Below the pieces are notes generated by a model. That model was not told the origin of the DNA and did no database searches. It saw nothing but the letters and a program-made list of their open reading frames with translations. A DNA stretch of 64,000 nucleotides, taken from contig JAJYNX010000018.1 of assembly GCA_021786095.1 (NCBI GenBank), forward strand, positions 1 through 64,000. The letters run 5' to 3'. The position numbers and the translations under genes were made by a program. Numbering within the stretch: the first letter of the stretch is position 1; the number at the start of each line of letters is the position of its first letter. Source of the stretch: Actinomycetes bacterium. GTDB taxonomy: Bacteria; Actinomycetota; Acidimicrobiia; Acidimicrobiales; RAAP-2. Below, in pieces: positions 19,591 through 29,344 of this stretch.

Positions 19591-19620
19591 TGAAAAAGCG
19601 CGGGCCAGAGGCCCGCGCTT
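19591..19620 (-). terminator. Intrinsic terminator after proS
   Basis: An 11-bp perfect stem AAGCGCGGGCC (19596-19606) / GGCCCGCGCTT (19610-19620) with a 3-nt loop is followed on the minus strand by a run of five T. It ends the long rpsB-to-proS unit and separates it from rimP-nusA-infB. Confidence 0.88.
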
Positions 19621-19700
19621 AAACGAGTCCAAACGTCCTTGGCGGACTGTCGGGGTCCATTCTAGCAGCCTTCACGCGAACTCAGCGGCCCATCGTCGCC

Positions 19701-21107
19701 TCAGTAGGCCCGCGCCACCACGCACACCAGGTCGGCCTCGTCGGGGCTCTCGGGGGTGCTCGCGTCGGGGCGCTGCAGGCAGCGCACCGAGACGGCCCGC
19801 TCGTTCAGGCGCTGCTCCCCCTCCTCACCCACCAGCGACCAGGGAAGGCGCGCGAAGCCACTCTGGGCGGCCTCGACGGCCTCGTCCAGGGACGCCGCGT
19901 CCACCGTGGCGGCGTCCCGGCGAGCGGTGGCCCCATCCAGAAGCGCCTCCTGGATCGTCTCGAGCACGACGGGAAGATGAGCGGCCAGCCGATCGGGAGC
20001 CACGGTCTCGCGACCGCCATCGCGGCGGGACACGGTGACCACTCCCTCAGCCAGGTCGCGGGGACCCACCTCGACGCGCACGGGAACCCCCTTCAGCTCC
20101 CAGTCGGTGATGCGCCGGCCCAGACTGGCGCGACCCCGATCCACCTCGACGCGCAGCCCGACGCCTCGCAGCGACGTCGCGATTCGCTCGCACGCCTCGA
20201 TCACGGACGCCTCCTCGCGCACCGCCACCACCGCCACCTGCACGGGCGCCAGCCGCGGCGGGAGAACCAGGCCGTCGTCGTCACCGTGGGCCATGATGAG
20301 CCCACCCACCAGGCGAGTGGACGAGCCCCACGACGTCGTGTGGCACCACACCGACTCGCCCGACTCGTCCTGGAAGCGGATCTCGAAGGCCCGCGCGAAG
20401 TTGTCGCCCAGCTCGTGGCTGGTCGACATCTGCAGCGCCTTGCCGTCGCGCATCATCCCCTCACACGTCAGGGAGTTGATCGCTCCGGCGAAGCGCTCGC
20501 GGGGACTCTTGAGGCCCACCACCACCGGGACGGCGAGCACGTTGATCAGGAAGTCCCGGTAGACCTCCAGGTGGATGCGCCGGGCGTAGGCCGCGGCGTC
20601 ACGCGCACTGGCGTGCGCCGTGTGCCCCTCCTGCCAGAGGAACTCCGACGAGCGCAGGAACAGCCGAGGTCGCAGCTCCCAGCGCACGACGTTAGCCCAC
20701 TGGTTCAACAACAACGGCAGGTCCCGGTAGCTCTGGATCCACTTGGCCATGAACTCACCGATCACCGTCTCGGACGTCGGGCGCACCACGACCGGCTCGC
20801 GCAACTCCTCACCGCCCGCGTGGGTCACCACCGCGAGTTCGGGACTGAAACCCTCCACGTGCTGCGCCTCGCGCGCCAGGTAGCTCTGGGGGATGAAGAG
20901 CGGGAAGTAGGCGTTGCGCGCGCCGGCGACCTTGATCCGCTGGTCAATCTCGGCCTGGATCCGCTCCCAGATGGCGTACCCGTAGGGTCGGATGACCATG
21001 GTGCCGCGCACCGGTCCGTTGTCGGCGAGTTCCGCCTTGGCCACCACGTCCTGGTACCACTGCGGGAAGTCGTCATTCTGAGCGGTCAGGACTCGCTGGT
21101 GCGCCAC
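19701..21107 (-). CDS. proS: Prolyl-tRNA synthetase (archaeal/eukaryote-like short form)
   Basis: Charges tRNA-Pro. The 468-residue protein is the short class II type without the bacterial editing insertion. Seen are VRPTSETVIGEFM (motif 2 region), the RWELRPRLFLRSSEFLWQEGHTAH stretch (motif 2/loop), a C-terminal anticodon-binding domain starting about 275, and the characteristic terminal tyrosine (VARAY). GTG start with AAAGGAG upstream. It is the last gene of the rpsB-proS run. A tRNA-Pro gene lies at 60839-60916. Confidence 0.95.
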   Translation of the reverse strand: MAHQRVLTAQNDDFPQWYQDVVAKAELADNGPVRGTMVIRPYGYAIWERIQAEIDQRIKVAGARNAYFPLFIPQSYLAREAQHVEGFSPELAVVTHAGGEELREPVVVRPTSETVIGEFMAKWIQSYRDLPLLLNQWANVVRWELRPRLFLRSSEFLWQEGHTAHASARDAAAYARRIHLEVYRDFLINVLAVPVVVGLKSPRERFAGAINSLTCEGMMRDGKALQMSTSHELGDNFARAFEIRFQDESGESVWCHTTSWGSSTRLVGGLIMAHGDDDGLVLPPRLAPVQVAVVAVREEASVIEACERIATSLRGVGLRVEVDRGRASLGRRITDWELKGVPVRVEVGPRDLAEGVVTVSRRDGGRETVAPDRLAAHLPVVLETIQEALLDGATARRDAATVDAASLDEAVEAAQSGFARLPWSLVGEEGEQRLNERAVSVRCLQRPDASTPESPDEADLVCVVARAY

Positions 21108-21133
21108 AACTCTCCTTTGAGCGTTGAGACAGA

Positions 21134-22375
21134 CTAGCCAACCGCCCCCGTCTCGCGTCGCCGACGGATCTTCTCGATCCGGTCGGCCGCCCGGTTCACG
21201 TCGGGGCCGCGATCGTCCAGGAGCGCGGCCCGATCGGCCTCGGCCTCGGCCTCGGCCGAGGCGTCGCGCGCCGCGAGACGGGCGCTCACTCCCTCGGCGG
21301 CGATGCGCGTGGCCTCGTCCACCAGCGCCGCCACCATCTCGTCTTCCGGCACGACTCGCACGATCTGGCCCCGGATGAAGAGGTGTCCCCGGTGCTTGCC
21401 CGCGGCGATACCCAGGTCGGCGTGGCGCGCCTCACCGGGTCCGTTGACCACGCAGCCCATCACCGCCACCTGGATGGGTATCTGCAGCTCGGCCAACGCG
21501 CGCTGCGCCTCGGTGGCGACCGCGATCACGTCAACCTCGGCCCGTCCACAGCTCGGACACGCGATCAGGTCCAGGCCCCGTCGCTCGCGCAGCCCCAGGA
21601 TCTCCAGCAACTGGCGCCCGGCGCGTGCCTCCTCGACGGGATCAGCCGTCAACGAATAGCGCAGGGTGTCGCCGATCCCCTCGGCGAGCAGCGTCGCGAT
21701 GCCGGCGGTCCCCTTCACGAGCCCCCCGGGAAGCGGTCCCGCCTCGGTGACGCCCAGGTGCAGGGGGTGATCGAAGGTGTCCGACGCGAGGCGATAGGCG
21801 GCAATCATCGTCGCCACCGATGACGCCTTCACCGAGATCTTGACGTCGGAGAAACCCACCTCCTCGAAGTAGGCCAACTCCTGGCGCGCCGACTCCACCA
21901 ACGCCTCCGGCGTGGCGCCGCCAAAGCGCTCGTAGATCGCGGGGTGCAGGCTCCCCGCGTTCACACCGATGCGAATCGGCACGCCACGGTCACGGGCCTC
22001 GCCGGCCACCAGCTTGATCTCCTCGGGCTTGCGCAGGTTGCCGGGATTGAGGCGTAACCCCTGCACTCCCGCGTCCAACGCCGCCAACGCCATCTCCACG
22101 TGGAAGTGGATGTCCGCCACGATCGGCACGGGCGAGCGCGGCACGATCTGGGCCAAGCCCTCCGCGGCCGCCTCGTCATTGCAGGTGCAGCGCACGATGT
22201 CCGCGCCAGCGGCCGCGAGCGCGTACACCTGTTGCAGGGTCCCCTCGACGTCGGCGGTCTTGGTCGTGGTCATCGACTGAACTGAGATCGGGGCCCCGCC
22301 GCCGACCTTCACCGATCCGACCGAGATCTGACGGGTTACTCGACGGGGGCTGAGGGCGCTCGCGGCAACATCCAT
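21134..22375 (-). CDS. ispG: 4-hydroxy-3-methylbut-2-enyl diphosphate synthase
   Basis: Iron-sulfur enzyme of the MEP isoprenoid pathway that reductively opens the cyclodiphosphate. The 413-residue protein has a TIM-barrel half (SVQSMTTTKTADV, ADIHFH, LNPGN) and a C-terminal [4Fe-4S] domain with C273/C276 in CPSCG, C308 and E315 in MGCVVNGPGE. The last 60 residues form an acidic-then-basic helical tail beyond the core. Two genes upstream is dxr of the same pathway. Confidence 0.96.
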   Translation of the reverse strand: MDVAASALSPRRVTRQISVGSVKVGGGAPISVQSMTTTKTADVEGTLQQVYALAAAGADIVRCTCNDEAAAEGLAQIVPRSPVPIVADIHFHVEMALAALDAGVQGLRLNPGNLRKPEEIKLVAGEARDRGVPIRIGVNAGSLHPAIYERFGGATPEALVESARQELAYFEEVGFSDVKISVKASSVATMIAAYRLASDTFDHPLHLGVTEAGPLPGGLVKGTAGIATLLAEGIGDTLRYSLTADPVEEARAGRQLLEILGLRERRGLDLIACPSCGRAEVDVIAVATEAQRALAELQIPIQVAVMGCVVNGPGEARHADLGIAAGKHRGHLFIRGQIVRVVPEDEMVAALVDEATRIAAEGVSARLAARDASAEAEAEADRAALLDDRGPDVNRAADRIEKIRRRRETGAVG

Positions 22376-22412
22376 GCTCCCATTCTGCCCGCTTCGCGCC
22401 GAAACGGTGCGT

Positions 22413-23669
22413 CTACTGGAAGGGATTGGCGATGGGGTGGACCACGTCCAGGTACAGCGTCGTGGCGAAGAGCACTAACAGCACGCCGACGAAGGCGTAG
22501 ATGACCGGCGCCAGCCGGTTCAGATCCGCGTGATAGTGCCGGCCACGCCGACTGCGCAGACGCTCGTAGGTGGCGACGGCCACGTAGCCACCATCCAGCG
22601 GCAACATGGGCAGCATGTTGAGCACCCCGACGAAGATGTTGATCATCATCAGGATCTCGAGGAGGGTACCCACTCCGGCGCCGGAGCTCTGGACGGCGAT
22701 GCGCACGACACCCACGATGGACTGGGGCCGCGAGAGCTGCGCGCTACGGCTCACCGCCGACGCCGGTGACGCCACCTGGTGGAACAGGCTCGCGAACTCC
22801 CCGGGAGAGAAGACGTGCACGATCCCGTGAAGCGCGGCCACCACCATGGATCCCACCTGGGAGAACGACGCCGGCACCGCGGCCCACCACGAGGTGCGCA
22901 CCACCTGCGCCTGCAGTTCCACACCCAGGTACCCGACGGGATGGCTGGCGTGCACGTAGGGAACACCGTTCACCTTCAGCGTTCGCCCGTCGACCGGTGT
23001 CGCGTGCAACGTCACGTCGTGGCCGTGGCGGCTCACCACGATGGTGAGCCGATCACCGGTGTGGTCGTGCACGAAGTTCACCAGCGTCGTGGCGTTGGTG
23101 ATCGAGTGGCCGTCCACTGAGATGAAGCGGTCGCCGATCTGCAACCCCGCCAGTTGCGCCGCGTTGCGGGCGTGGCCATCCCAGTGGGTGAAGCTCGCGA
23201 CACCGATGTGACTCGCCGACGGGAGACCGACCAGGGACAGCGACGCCCACGCCAGGAGCAGGGCCATCACGCCGTGCATGAGCGAGCCGGCGCTGGCAAA
23301 GATCACCTTTCGCGGATACGTGGCGGCGCGATAGGTTCGCGGCTCGGTCTCGGGGTCGACCGTCTCGAGCCAGCTCATTCCCGGCACCTTCACGTAGCCG
23401 CCGAGGGGCAAGGCCCGAATCCCGTAGCGAGTCTCACCGCGCGTGGTGGCCCAGACGACGGGTCCGAACCCCACGAAGAAGTCGGTCACCTTCATGCCCA
23501 GGCGCTTGGCGGTGGCGAAGTGGCCGAACTCGTGGCCCATGATCATGACGAGCAGCGCGATGATCACGACGGGCAGTGCCCACCCTCCCCACCAGGTCAA
23601 CAGCGCGATCAGCGCCGCCGACCCGAGGATCAGCACCATCAGCGAGCGGCGGGGGCTCGACGTCGTCAC
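22413..23669 (-). CDS. rseP: Site-2 intramembrane metalloprotease (RseP/Rip1-like)
   Basis: Zinc protease that cleaves substrates within the membrane, typically anti-sigma factors. The 418-residue protein has the HEFGH zinc motif at residues 46-50 in the first core helix, a PDZ domain (AAQLAGLQIGDRFISVDG), and the third ligand motif NMLPMLPLDGG near the C-terminus. The GTG start overlaps the dxr stop (GTGA). It sits between dxr and ispG, the common actinobacterial order. Confidence 0.93.
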   Translation of the reverse strand: MTTSSPRRSLMVLILGSAALIALLTWWGGWALPVVIIALLVMIMGHEFGHFATAKRLGMKVTDFFVGFGPVVWATTRGETRYGIRALPLGGYVKVPGMSWLETVDPETEPRTYRAATYPRKVIFASAGSLMHGVMALLLAWASLSLVGLPSASHIGVASFTHWDGHARNAAQLAGLQIGDRFISVDGHSITNATTLVNFVHDHTGDRLTIVVSRHGHDVTLHATPVDGRTLKVNGVPYVHASHPVGYLGVELQAQVVRTSWWAAVPASFSQVGSMVVAALHGIVHVFSPGEFASLFHQVASPASAVSRSAQLSRPQSIVGVVRIAVQSSGAGVGTLLEILMMINIFVGVLNMLPMLPLDGGYVAVATYERLRSRRGRHYHADLNRLAPVIYAFVGVLLVLFATTLYLDVVHPIANPFQ

Positions 23670-24838
23670 GCCACGACCTCGACCAGGGCACGCGCCAGCT
23701 CGCGGGCGCGCGCGTCGTGAGCGTAGAGCTCCTCGATCGAGGACAGGGGGCCCGGCTCGTAGGAGTCCATGACCCCCGACACGATCGGCACGATGTCACG
23801 CCACGCCACTCGTCCCTCGAGACACGCGGCGACCGCCACCTCATTCGCCGCGCTCAACCACGCGGGCGCCGCACCGCCCAGGCGAGCCGCCTCGTAGGCC
23901 AACGGGAGAGCCGCGAACGCCTCGACGTCGGGCGGCTCGAAGGTCAGCGCGAACGCACTGGTGAAGTCGAGTTGTCCCCAGGCGTGGTCGAGCCGATCGG
24001 GCATGCCCAGACAGTACGCAATCGGCAGGCGCATGTCTGGTCGCGACAACTGGGCGATGACCGCTCCGTCGACGTACTCCACCATCGAGTGGACGATCGA
24101 TTGGGGGTGCACCACGACGGTCACGCGATCCGCCGCCACGCCAAAGAGTGCCGAGGCCTCCAAGACCTCCAGTCCCTTGTTCATCAGGGTTGAGGAGTCG
24201 ATCGTGATCTTGGCCCCCATCGACCACGTCGGGTGGCGCAGGGCGTCAGTGGTCGACGCGCGCGCCAGCTGCTCGCGCGTCCACCCCCGAAAGGGCCCGC
24301 CCGACGCCGTGAGGATGAGTCGACGCACGTCGGGACGACCAGGCTCGCCGGCCGATCCGGCGAGGCATTGGTGAATGGCACAGTGCTCAGAGTCGATCGG
24401 AAGGATCTCCGCTCCGGGCGTCGCGCGCACCGACTCGACCAGCGGCGCGGCCGCGATCAGGGACTCCTTGTTGGCGAGCGCCAGGCGCCGTCCACTAGCC
24501 AGTGCCGCCATCGTCACTGGCAGCCCCGCGAATCCGACGACCGCGTTCACGACGATGTCGGCGCTCGCCGCCAGTGCCGCCAGTCCCTCCGGTCCCACCA
24601 GGATCTCGACGCCCGGCCCCACCATCTCGCGCAACTCGGCCCGATCCTGCTCGCGCGCAATCCCCACGCGAACCACCCGAAACTCCCGCACGACCGCCGC
24701 GAGTTCGCGCAACCGTCGAGATCCCGCCACCGCCACGAGGTCGAACCGATCCGGCTCGCGACGCAGCACGTCCAGTGTCTGGGTGCCAACCGATCCCGTC
24801 GCGCCCAGCAACGCGACGCTGCGCCGCACCGTGGCCAT
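23666..24838 (-). CDS. dxr: 1-deoxy-D-xylulose 5-phosphate reductoisomerase
   Basis: Second step of the MEP pathway, NADPH-dependent. The 390-residue protein begins at ATG 24838, two bases after the cdsA stop. It shows the Rossmann start GATGSVGTQTLDVL, the substrate loop IDSEHCAIHQ, ASGGPFR, HPTWSMGAKITIDSSTLMNK and PQSIVHSMVEY. The frame is open far upstream inside cdsA, which is not coding in this frame. Confidence 0.96.
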   Translation of the reverse strand: MATVRRSVALLGATGSVGTQTLDVLRREPDRFDLVAVAGSRRLRELAAVVREFRVVRVGIAREQDRAELREMVGPGVEILVGPEGLAALAASADIVVNAVVGFAGLPVTMAALASGRRLALANKESLIAAAPLVESVRATPGAEILPIDSEHCAIHQCLAGSAGEPGRPDVRRLILTASGGPFRGWTREQLARASTTDALRHPTWSMGAKITIDSSTLMNKGLEVLEASALFGVAADRVTVVVHPQSIVHSMVEYVDGAVIAQLSRPDMRLPIAYCLGMPDRLDHAWGQLDFTSAFALTFEPPDVEAFAALPLAYEAARLGGAAPAWLSAANEVAVAACLEGRVAWRDIVPIVSGVMDSYEPGPLSSIEELYAHDARARELARALVEVVA

Positions 24839-24840
24839 CG

Positions 24841-26163
24841 TCAGTGGAGTTGCAGCACGTGCGTGAGGTAGAACACGGTCGGCAGGACGAAAAGTAGCCC
24901 GTCGATGCGGTCCAACAACCCACCGTGGCCCGGCAGCAGGCGACCCGCGTCCTTGACGCCCAGCGTGCGCTTGACCATCGACTCGAAGAGATCGCCCAGC
25001 GGCTCGACGATCACCACGGCCACGGACACCTCCAACGCGGCGTGCAGCGTCCACGGGCTGATGAGCGGCAGGACGATCGCTCCCACGATCAGCGTGAGCA
25101 GCGTCCCGCCGATCGTGCCCTCCACCGTCTTGTTGGGCGAGAGAGTCGGACTGAGGGGGTGACGCCCCAGCCAGCGGCCGATGAAGAGGGCTCCCGTGTC
25201 GTTGGCCACCCCGAGGACAATCGCCCCGAAGAGGAACGCGAGGCCGTGTCGATCGACCGAGTAGCGCGGCGAGACCAGGAGCAATGCATACGAGCCCAGG
25301 AAGCCGACCCACACGTAGACGAAGATCGTCGCGCCGAGTCCGTCCAGGACGTCGACGGTCCGCTTGGCGCCGACGTACCAGATGAACCCGAAGACGACGA
25401 GCAGGACCGTCACGGCGCCCAGGGCCGCAACGCCCTTGTTGTACGCGGCCACCCCCAGTGTCAGAACGGCCACCAGGCCCAGCAGCGTGGCTGGATGTGC
25501 CCCCGCGTGGCGAAACGCGGCGTAGCCTTCCGCCGCCGCCAGCACCAGAGCCGCGAGCACCATCACGACCACTGGAATCGTCCCGGCGAGGAACACCGCA
25601 CCGACCACCGCACCCAGCACCAGACCGGTCAGCGTGGCCATGGGCACGCTCGATCGCGTCGCCTGACGCGCCGCCCGACCCGCCAACGGATCGTGACCGA
25701 GCGTCCGTCGCGTGCGCTGCTCGCGCGCCCGGGGACGCGGGGCCTCCTCCGCCGGGGACTCCTCCACCGGCGCGTCGATCTCAATCGTCTCCGTGGACGC
25801 CTCGACCTCGACGAACTCCCACGGGCGCGCGTCGTCATCGCGTGCGGTCCCCGCCAAGAACGACGCGTCGAACTGCTCCTCGTGGGCGACCCAGTCGGCC
25901 TCCCCCTCACGCCAGGCCGGAGCGGGTATCGAATCCCAGGGGTCGTCTGATTCGGCCGTCTCGCGCGCCACCACGATCGGCACCTGCCCGGTCGGCGCGT
26001 CCGTCCAGTGCGGCAGCAACGTGGCCTCGTCGATCACCGGAATGCTCTCCGCCGCCTCGGCGGCGACCTCGGCTCCCGTCACCGTGACTCTCGAGTCGGT
26101 CGCGCTCACCACCGGCGTCTCGCCGGTGGGCTCGTCAAAGAAGGAGCCGTCGTCAGACTTCAA
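24841..26163 (-). CDS. cdsA: Phosphatidate cytidylyltransferase with long acidic N-terminal extension
   Basis: Integral membrane enzyme making CDP-diacylglycerol for phospholipid synthesis. Residues about 175-440 hold about eight helices and the family signature GVKDAGRLLPGHGGLLDRID near the C-terminus. Residues 1-170 are an unusual extension, rich in Asp, Glu, Ala, Pro and Thr with several Trp, predicted cytosolic and disordered. The TTG start at 26163 overlaps the frr stop by 11 bp and has AGGAAC upstream; a later start near the first helix cannot be excluded. Confidence 0.9.
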   Translation of the reverse strand: MKSDDGSFFDEPTGETPVVSATDSRVTVTGAEVAAEAAESIPVIDEATLLPHWTDAPTGQVPIVVARETAESDDPWDSIPAPAWREGEADWVAHEEQFDASFLAGTARDDDARPWEFVEVEASTETIEIDAPVEESPAEEAPRPRAREQRTRRTLGHDPLAGRAARQATRSSVPMATLTGLVLGAVVGAVFLAGTIPVVVMVLAALVLAAAEGYAAFRHAGAHPATLLGLVAVLTLGVAAYNKGVAALGAVTVLLVVFGFIWYVGAKRTVDVLDGLGATIFVYVWVGFLGSYALLLVSPRYSVDRHGLAFLFGAIVLGVANDTGALFIGRWLGRHPLSPTLSPNKTVEGTIGGTLLTLIVGAIVLPLISPWTLHAALEVSVAVVIVEPLGDLFESMVKRTLGVKDAGRLLPGHGGLLDRIDGLLFVLPTVFYLTHVLQLH

Positions 26164-26722
26164 GAAGTTCCTGTTCCTTGTGCTGAAGCAGCACGTCCAC
26201 CGCGGCCACCTCGTCCTGGGTCATCTTGTCGAGAACCTTCTCCAGGTACTCGATGTCGTCACTCGAGAGTCCGTGGTCCTTCGCCAACGTCTCGAGCTCC
26301 TGGCGAGCGTGGCGCCGCACACCACGCAACGCGACCTTGCCCTCCTCGGCCTTCGTGCGCACCAGCTTGACGAACGCCTTGCGACGCTCCTCGGTCAGAG
26401 CCGGGAACGCGAGCCGGATCACGTTGCCGTCGTTGGACGGGCTCAGTCCCAGATCAGCGTTCGTGATCGCCTTCTCGATCGCGTTCAGTGCACCCTTGTC
26501 GAAGGGCGCGACCACCAGCAGCCGAGGCTCGGGAACGGAGAAGTTGGCCAATTGGCGCAGCGGCGTCTCGGCGCCGTAGTAGTCGACGCTGAGGTGCTCG
26601 ATGAGCGCGGACGACGCTCGGCCGGTGCGCACCGAGGCGAACTCGGCCTTCACTCGTTCGAGCGCGTGCGCCATCCGCTCGCGCGTCTCTTCCATCACGA
26701 GGTCGACCAGTTCGTTTTCCAT
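26153..26722 (-). CDS. frr: Ribosome recycling factor
   Basis: Splits post-termination ribosomes together with EF-G. The 189-residue protein has the family features ALERVKAEFASVRTGRAS, YYGAETPLRQLANFSVPEPR, and a C-terminal helix of the three-helix bundle. Its ATG shares a base with the pyrH stop (TAATG). Confidence 0.97.
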   Translation of the reverse strand: MENELVDLVMEETRERMAHALERVKAEFASVRTGRASSALIEHLSVDYYGAETPLRQLANFSVPEPRLLVVAPFDKGALNAIEKAITNADLGLSPSNDGNVIRLAFPALTEERRKAFVKLVRTKAEEGKVALRGVRRHARQELETLAKDHGLSSDDIEYLEKVLDKMTQDEVAAVDVLLQHKEQELLEV

Positions 26723-27432
26723 TACTGCACCAGCGTACCGACGGCGTGGCCATCGAGGGCGCGCCCTAAATTACCCGGTGCCATCAGGTCAAAGATACGA
26801 AGAGGCAGCCGATTGTCCTTGCAGAACGTGATCGCAGTCATGTCCATCACGCGCAGGTCACGCGCAATCACCTGGTCGAAGGAGATCTCGTCGAAGCGCA
26901 CCGCGCTCGCGTTGACGCGAGGATCGTCGTCGTACACCCCGTCCACGCCACCGTGAGTCCCCTTCAGGACGATGTCCGCCTCGATCTCCGCCGCGCGCTG
27001 CGCCGCCGGTGTATCGGTGGTGAAGTAAGGGTTACCCATGCCCGCCGCAAAGATGACCACACGGCCCTTCTCGAGGTGACGAACCGCGCGCCGGCGGATG
27101 TAGGGCTCCGCCACCTGATCCATGCTGATCGCCGACATCACCCGTGTCGCGCGCCCGTGGCTCTCGATCGCGTCCTGCAGTGCCAGGGCGTTGATGACCG
27201 TGCCGAGCATGCCCATCAGATCCGAGTTGGCGCGATTCATCCCGGCCATCGCCCCGGTGGCGCCTCGCCAGATGTTCCCGCCACCGACCACGACGGCCAG
27301 CTCGAGACCGCCGCGCTGCATGGCCCCAGCGATCTCGCGGGCGAGGAAGTCGACAGTCGAGGCGTCGATCGTCTCATCGCTCGCTGGCGAGGCCAGGGCC
27401 TCGCCGGAGAGCTTCAGCACGACGCGACGCAT
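26722..27432 (-). CDS. pyrH: UMP kinase
   Basis: Phosphorylates UMP to UDP; hexameric amino-acid-kinase fold. From ATG 27432 the protein is 236 residues: VLKLSGEAL at the start, VVGGGNIWRG for phosphate binding, DQVAEPYIRRRAVRHLEKG and KGTHGGVDGVYDDDPR. It lies 8 bp after tsf. The frame is open upstream into tsf but the kinase fold starts at this Met. Confidence 0.96.
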   Translation of the reverse strand: MRRVVLKLSGEALASPASDETIDASTVDFLAREIAGAMQRGGLELAVVVGGGNIWRGATGAMAGMNRANSDLMGMLGTVINALALQDAIESHGRATRVMSAISMDQVAEPYIRRRAVRHLEKGRVVIFAAGMGNPYFTTDTPAAQRAAEIEADIVLKGTHGGVDGVYDDDPRVNASAVRFDEISFDQVIARDLRVMDMTAITFCKDNRLPLRIFDLMAPGNLGRALDGHAVGTLVQ

Positions 27433-27440
27433 GACCCGGC

Positions 27441-28232
27441 CTAGCCGCCTACGACGACCTGGGCGAAGCGCCGTACGGTCGCCCCCGCCAGAAACTGCTC
27501 GACCGTCATCTTCTCGTCCTTCACGTACGGCTGCTCCAGGAGAACCCGCTCGCGGAACCAGCCGTTCAGGCGCCCCTCGATGATCTTGGGCAGTGCCGCC
27601 TCGGGCTTGCCCTCGTTTCGCGAGATCTCCTCCACGGTACGTCGCTCGGCCGCCACCTCGTTCTCGGGTACGTCGGCGCGCGTCAGGTAGAGGGGCTTGG
27701 CGAAGGCAATGTGGACACACAGCTCGTGCGCGACCTCCGCACTCGCCCCGGCGAGGACCACGGCGACGGCGTTCACGCCTCGACCTGCTTGGTGATGCAT
27801 GTAGGTCTCGACCACCTCACCCGGTCCCGCCTCCAGACGGTAGACGCGCCCGATGAAAATGTTCTCCTTCAACGTCGTGAGCAGGGTCTCGATACGATCC
27901 TGGAAGACGCTCGTCGCAGCCTCCCCCTCGGCGACCACCCGTGCGGCGATCTCGTCGACCAGGGACACGAACTCCTCCGACTTGGCGACGAAGTCGGTCT
28001 CGCAACGTAGCTCGACGATCGCGGCGACCTGACCGTCGCGCACAACCGCCACGGCACCCTCACCCGCTTCGCGACTCGCACGCTTCGCCGCCGACGCCAA
28101 TCCCTGGACCCGTAGCCACTGGGTGGCTGCCTCCATGTCGCCGTCGTTGGCCTCGAGAGCCTTCTTCGCGTCCAAAATTCCGACACCAGTCGCCTGACGC
28201 AACTGCTGCACATCCTTCGCGGTGATCGCCAC
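27441..28232 (-). CDS. tsf: Elongation factor Ts
   Basis: Nucleotide exchange factor for EF-Tu. The 263-residue protein carries the N-terminal UBA-like part (VQQLRQATGVGILDAKKAL) and the core motif ELRCETDFVAK. GTG start preceded by GAGGAGA. It follows rpsB by 23 bp. Confidence 0.97.
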   Translation of the reverse strand: MAITAKDVQQLRQATGVGILDAKKALEANDGDMEAATQWLRVQGLASAAKRASREAGEGAVAVVRDGQVAAIVELRCETDFVAKSEEFVSLVDEIAARVVAEGEAATSVFQDRIETLLTTLKENIFIGRVYRLEAGPGEVVETYMHHQAGRGVNAVAVVLAGASAEVAHELCVHIAFAKPLYLTRADVPENEVAAERRTVEEISRNEGKPEAALPKIIEGRLNGWFRERVLLEQPYVKDEKMTVEQFLAGATVRRFAQVVVGG

Positions 28233-28255
28233 TTTGTCTCTCCTCGTTATTTCGA

Positions 28256-29215
28256 CTAGTTCTCGGAACCACGACCGTCTGTGGCGACCTCCGCGCTGTC
28301 CGGGCTCTGCGCAGTGACGGGAGCCTCTTCGGCGGGGCTCGCCACGACCGGTGCGGCAGCCTCCTCGGCGGGAGTCGCCACGGCGGCGGGAGTCTCTTCG
28401 GCGGGGCTCGCCATGACCGGTGCGGCAGCCTCCTCGGCGGGAGTCGTCACGGCGGCGGGAGTCTCTTCGGCGGAGCTCGCCGCGACCGGTGCGGCAGACG
28501 TCGGGGTCGGACGCGACGGGGGTCGATTGGCCCGGATGTAGCGCCCCTCGACGACGGCGTCGGCGATCAGCCGTGACAGGAGTGCGCCCGCGCGGATGGC
28601 GTCGTCGTTGCCGGGAATGACGTAGTCGATGAGGTCGGGGTCACAGTTGGTATCCACGACGGCCACGACCGGCAGGCCCAGCTTGCGAGATTCGGTGACC
28701 GCGATGTGCTCCTTCTTCGTGTCGATCACGAAGATGGCGTCCGGCACGCGGTCGAGGTTGGCGATGCCGCTTAGGTTGCGATCGAGCTTCTCCAACTCGC
28801 GCGCGTGACGCAGCGCTTCACGCTTGGGCATGTTGTCGAAGTCCCCGGCCCGCTGCATCGCGCGCAACTCCACCATCCGCTTCACCCGCCCTGTAACGGT
28901 CGTGAAGTTGGTGAGCATGCCACCGAGCCACCGCTGATTCACGTACGGCATCCCGCACGCCTGCGCGTAGTCAGCGATGGGTCCCTGCGTCTGCTTCTTG
29001 GTCCCGACGAACAGGATCACGCCACCAGCGGCGACCAAGTCGCGCACGTACGCGTAACTCGTCTCAATTCCCGCGAGAGTCTTGCGCAGATCGATGAGGT
29101 AGATCCCGTTGCGTTCGCCCAGAATGTACCGGCGCATCTTGGGATTCCACCGGCGAGTCTGGTGCCCGAAGTGCACGCCAGAGTCCAACAGTTCCTGCAG
29201 GGTTACGAGTGCCAC
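28256..29215 (-). CDS. rpsB: 30S ribosomal protein S2 with repeat-rich tail
   Basis: Binds the 30S head-body junction together with S1. Residues 1-235 are a canonical S2 ([40 protein letters not shown]). The last 80 or so residues are an Ala/Pro/Glu tail of 23-residue repeats ([23 protein letters not shown]), giving 319 residues in total, which is long for S2. The GTG start has a purine-rich AAGGACACGTAGGAC leader. A 129-bp gap (29216-29344) before xerC presumably holds the promoter for the nine-gene run, but no clear -35/-10 can be named. Confidence 0.96.
   Translation of the reverse strand: MALVTLQELLDSGVHFGHQTRRWNPKMRRYILGERNGIYLIDLRKTLAGIETSYAYVRDLVAAGGVILFVGTKKQTQGPIADYAQACGMPYVNQRWLGGMLTNFTTVTGRVKRMVELRAMQRAGDFDNMPKREALRHARELEKLDRNLSGIANLDRVPDAIFVIDTKKEHIAVTESRKLGLPVVAVVDTNCDPDLIDYVIPGNDDAIRAGALLSRLIADAVVEGRYIRANRPPSRPTPTSAAPVAASSAEETPAAVTTPAEEAAAPVMASPAEETPAAVATPAEEAAAPVVASPAEEAPVTAQSPDSAEVATDGRGSEN
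28322..28495 (-). repeat. 69-bp tandem repeats in the S2 tail
   Basis: About two and a half head-to-tail copies of a 69-base unit, each coding 23 residues of Ala/Pro/Glu. The copies differ at only a few bases, suggesting recent expansion. Confidence 0.85.
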
Positions 29216-29344
29216 GTCCTACGTGTCCTTCCGTTCGGTTACTCGACTCACGGGGTGCACCGCGAGCGGCGACCGTACGAAACCCCGAGAGCAACGTCCT
29301 GCCCCCCCGCCTTGAGAGGGCCCAACCATGCTAGTGGACGAGCG

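Noticed and set aside
28322..28495. Direct repeats that might suggest a CRISPR array
   Set aside because: Units are contiguous without spacers, in frame, and code the S2 tail.
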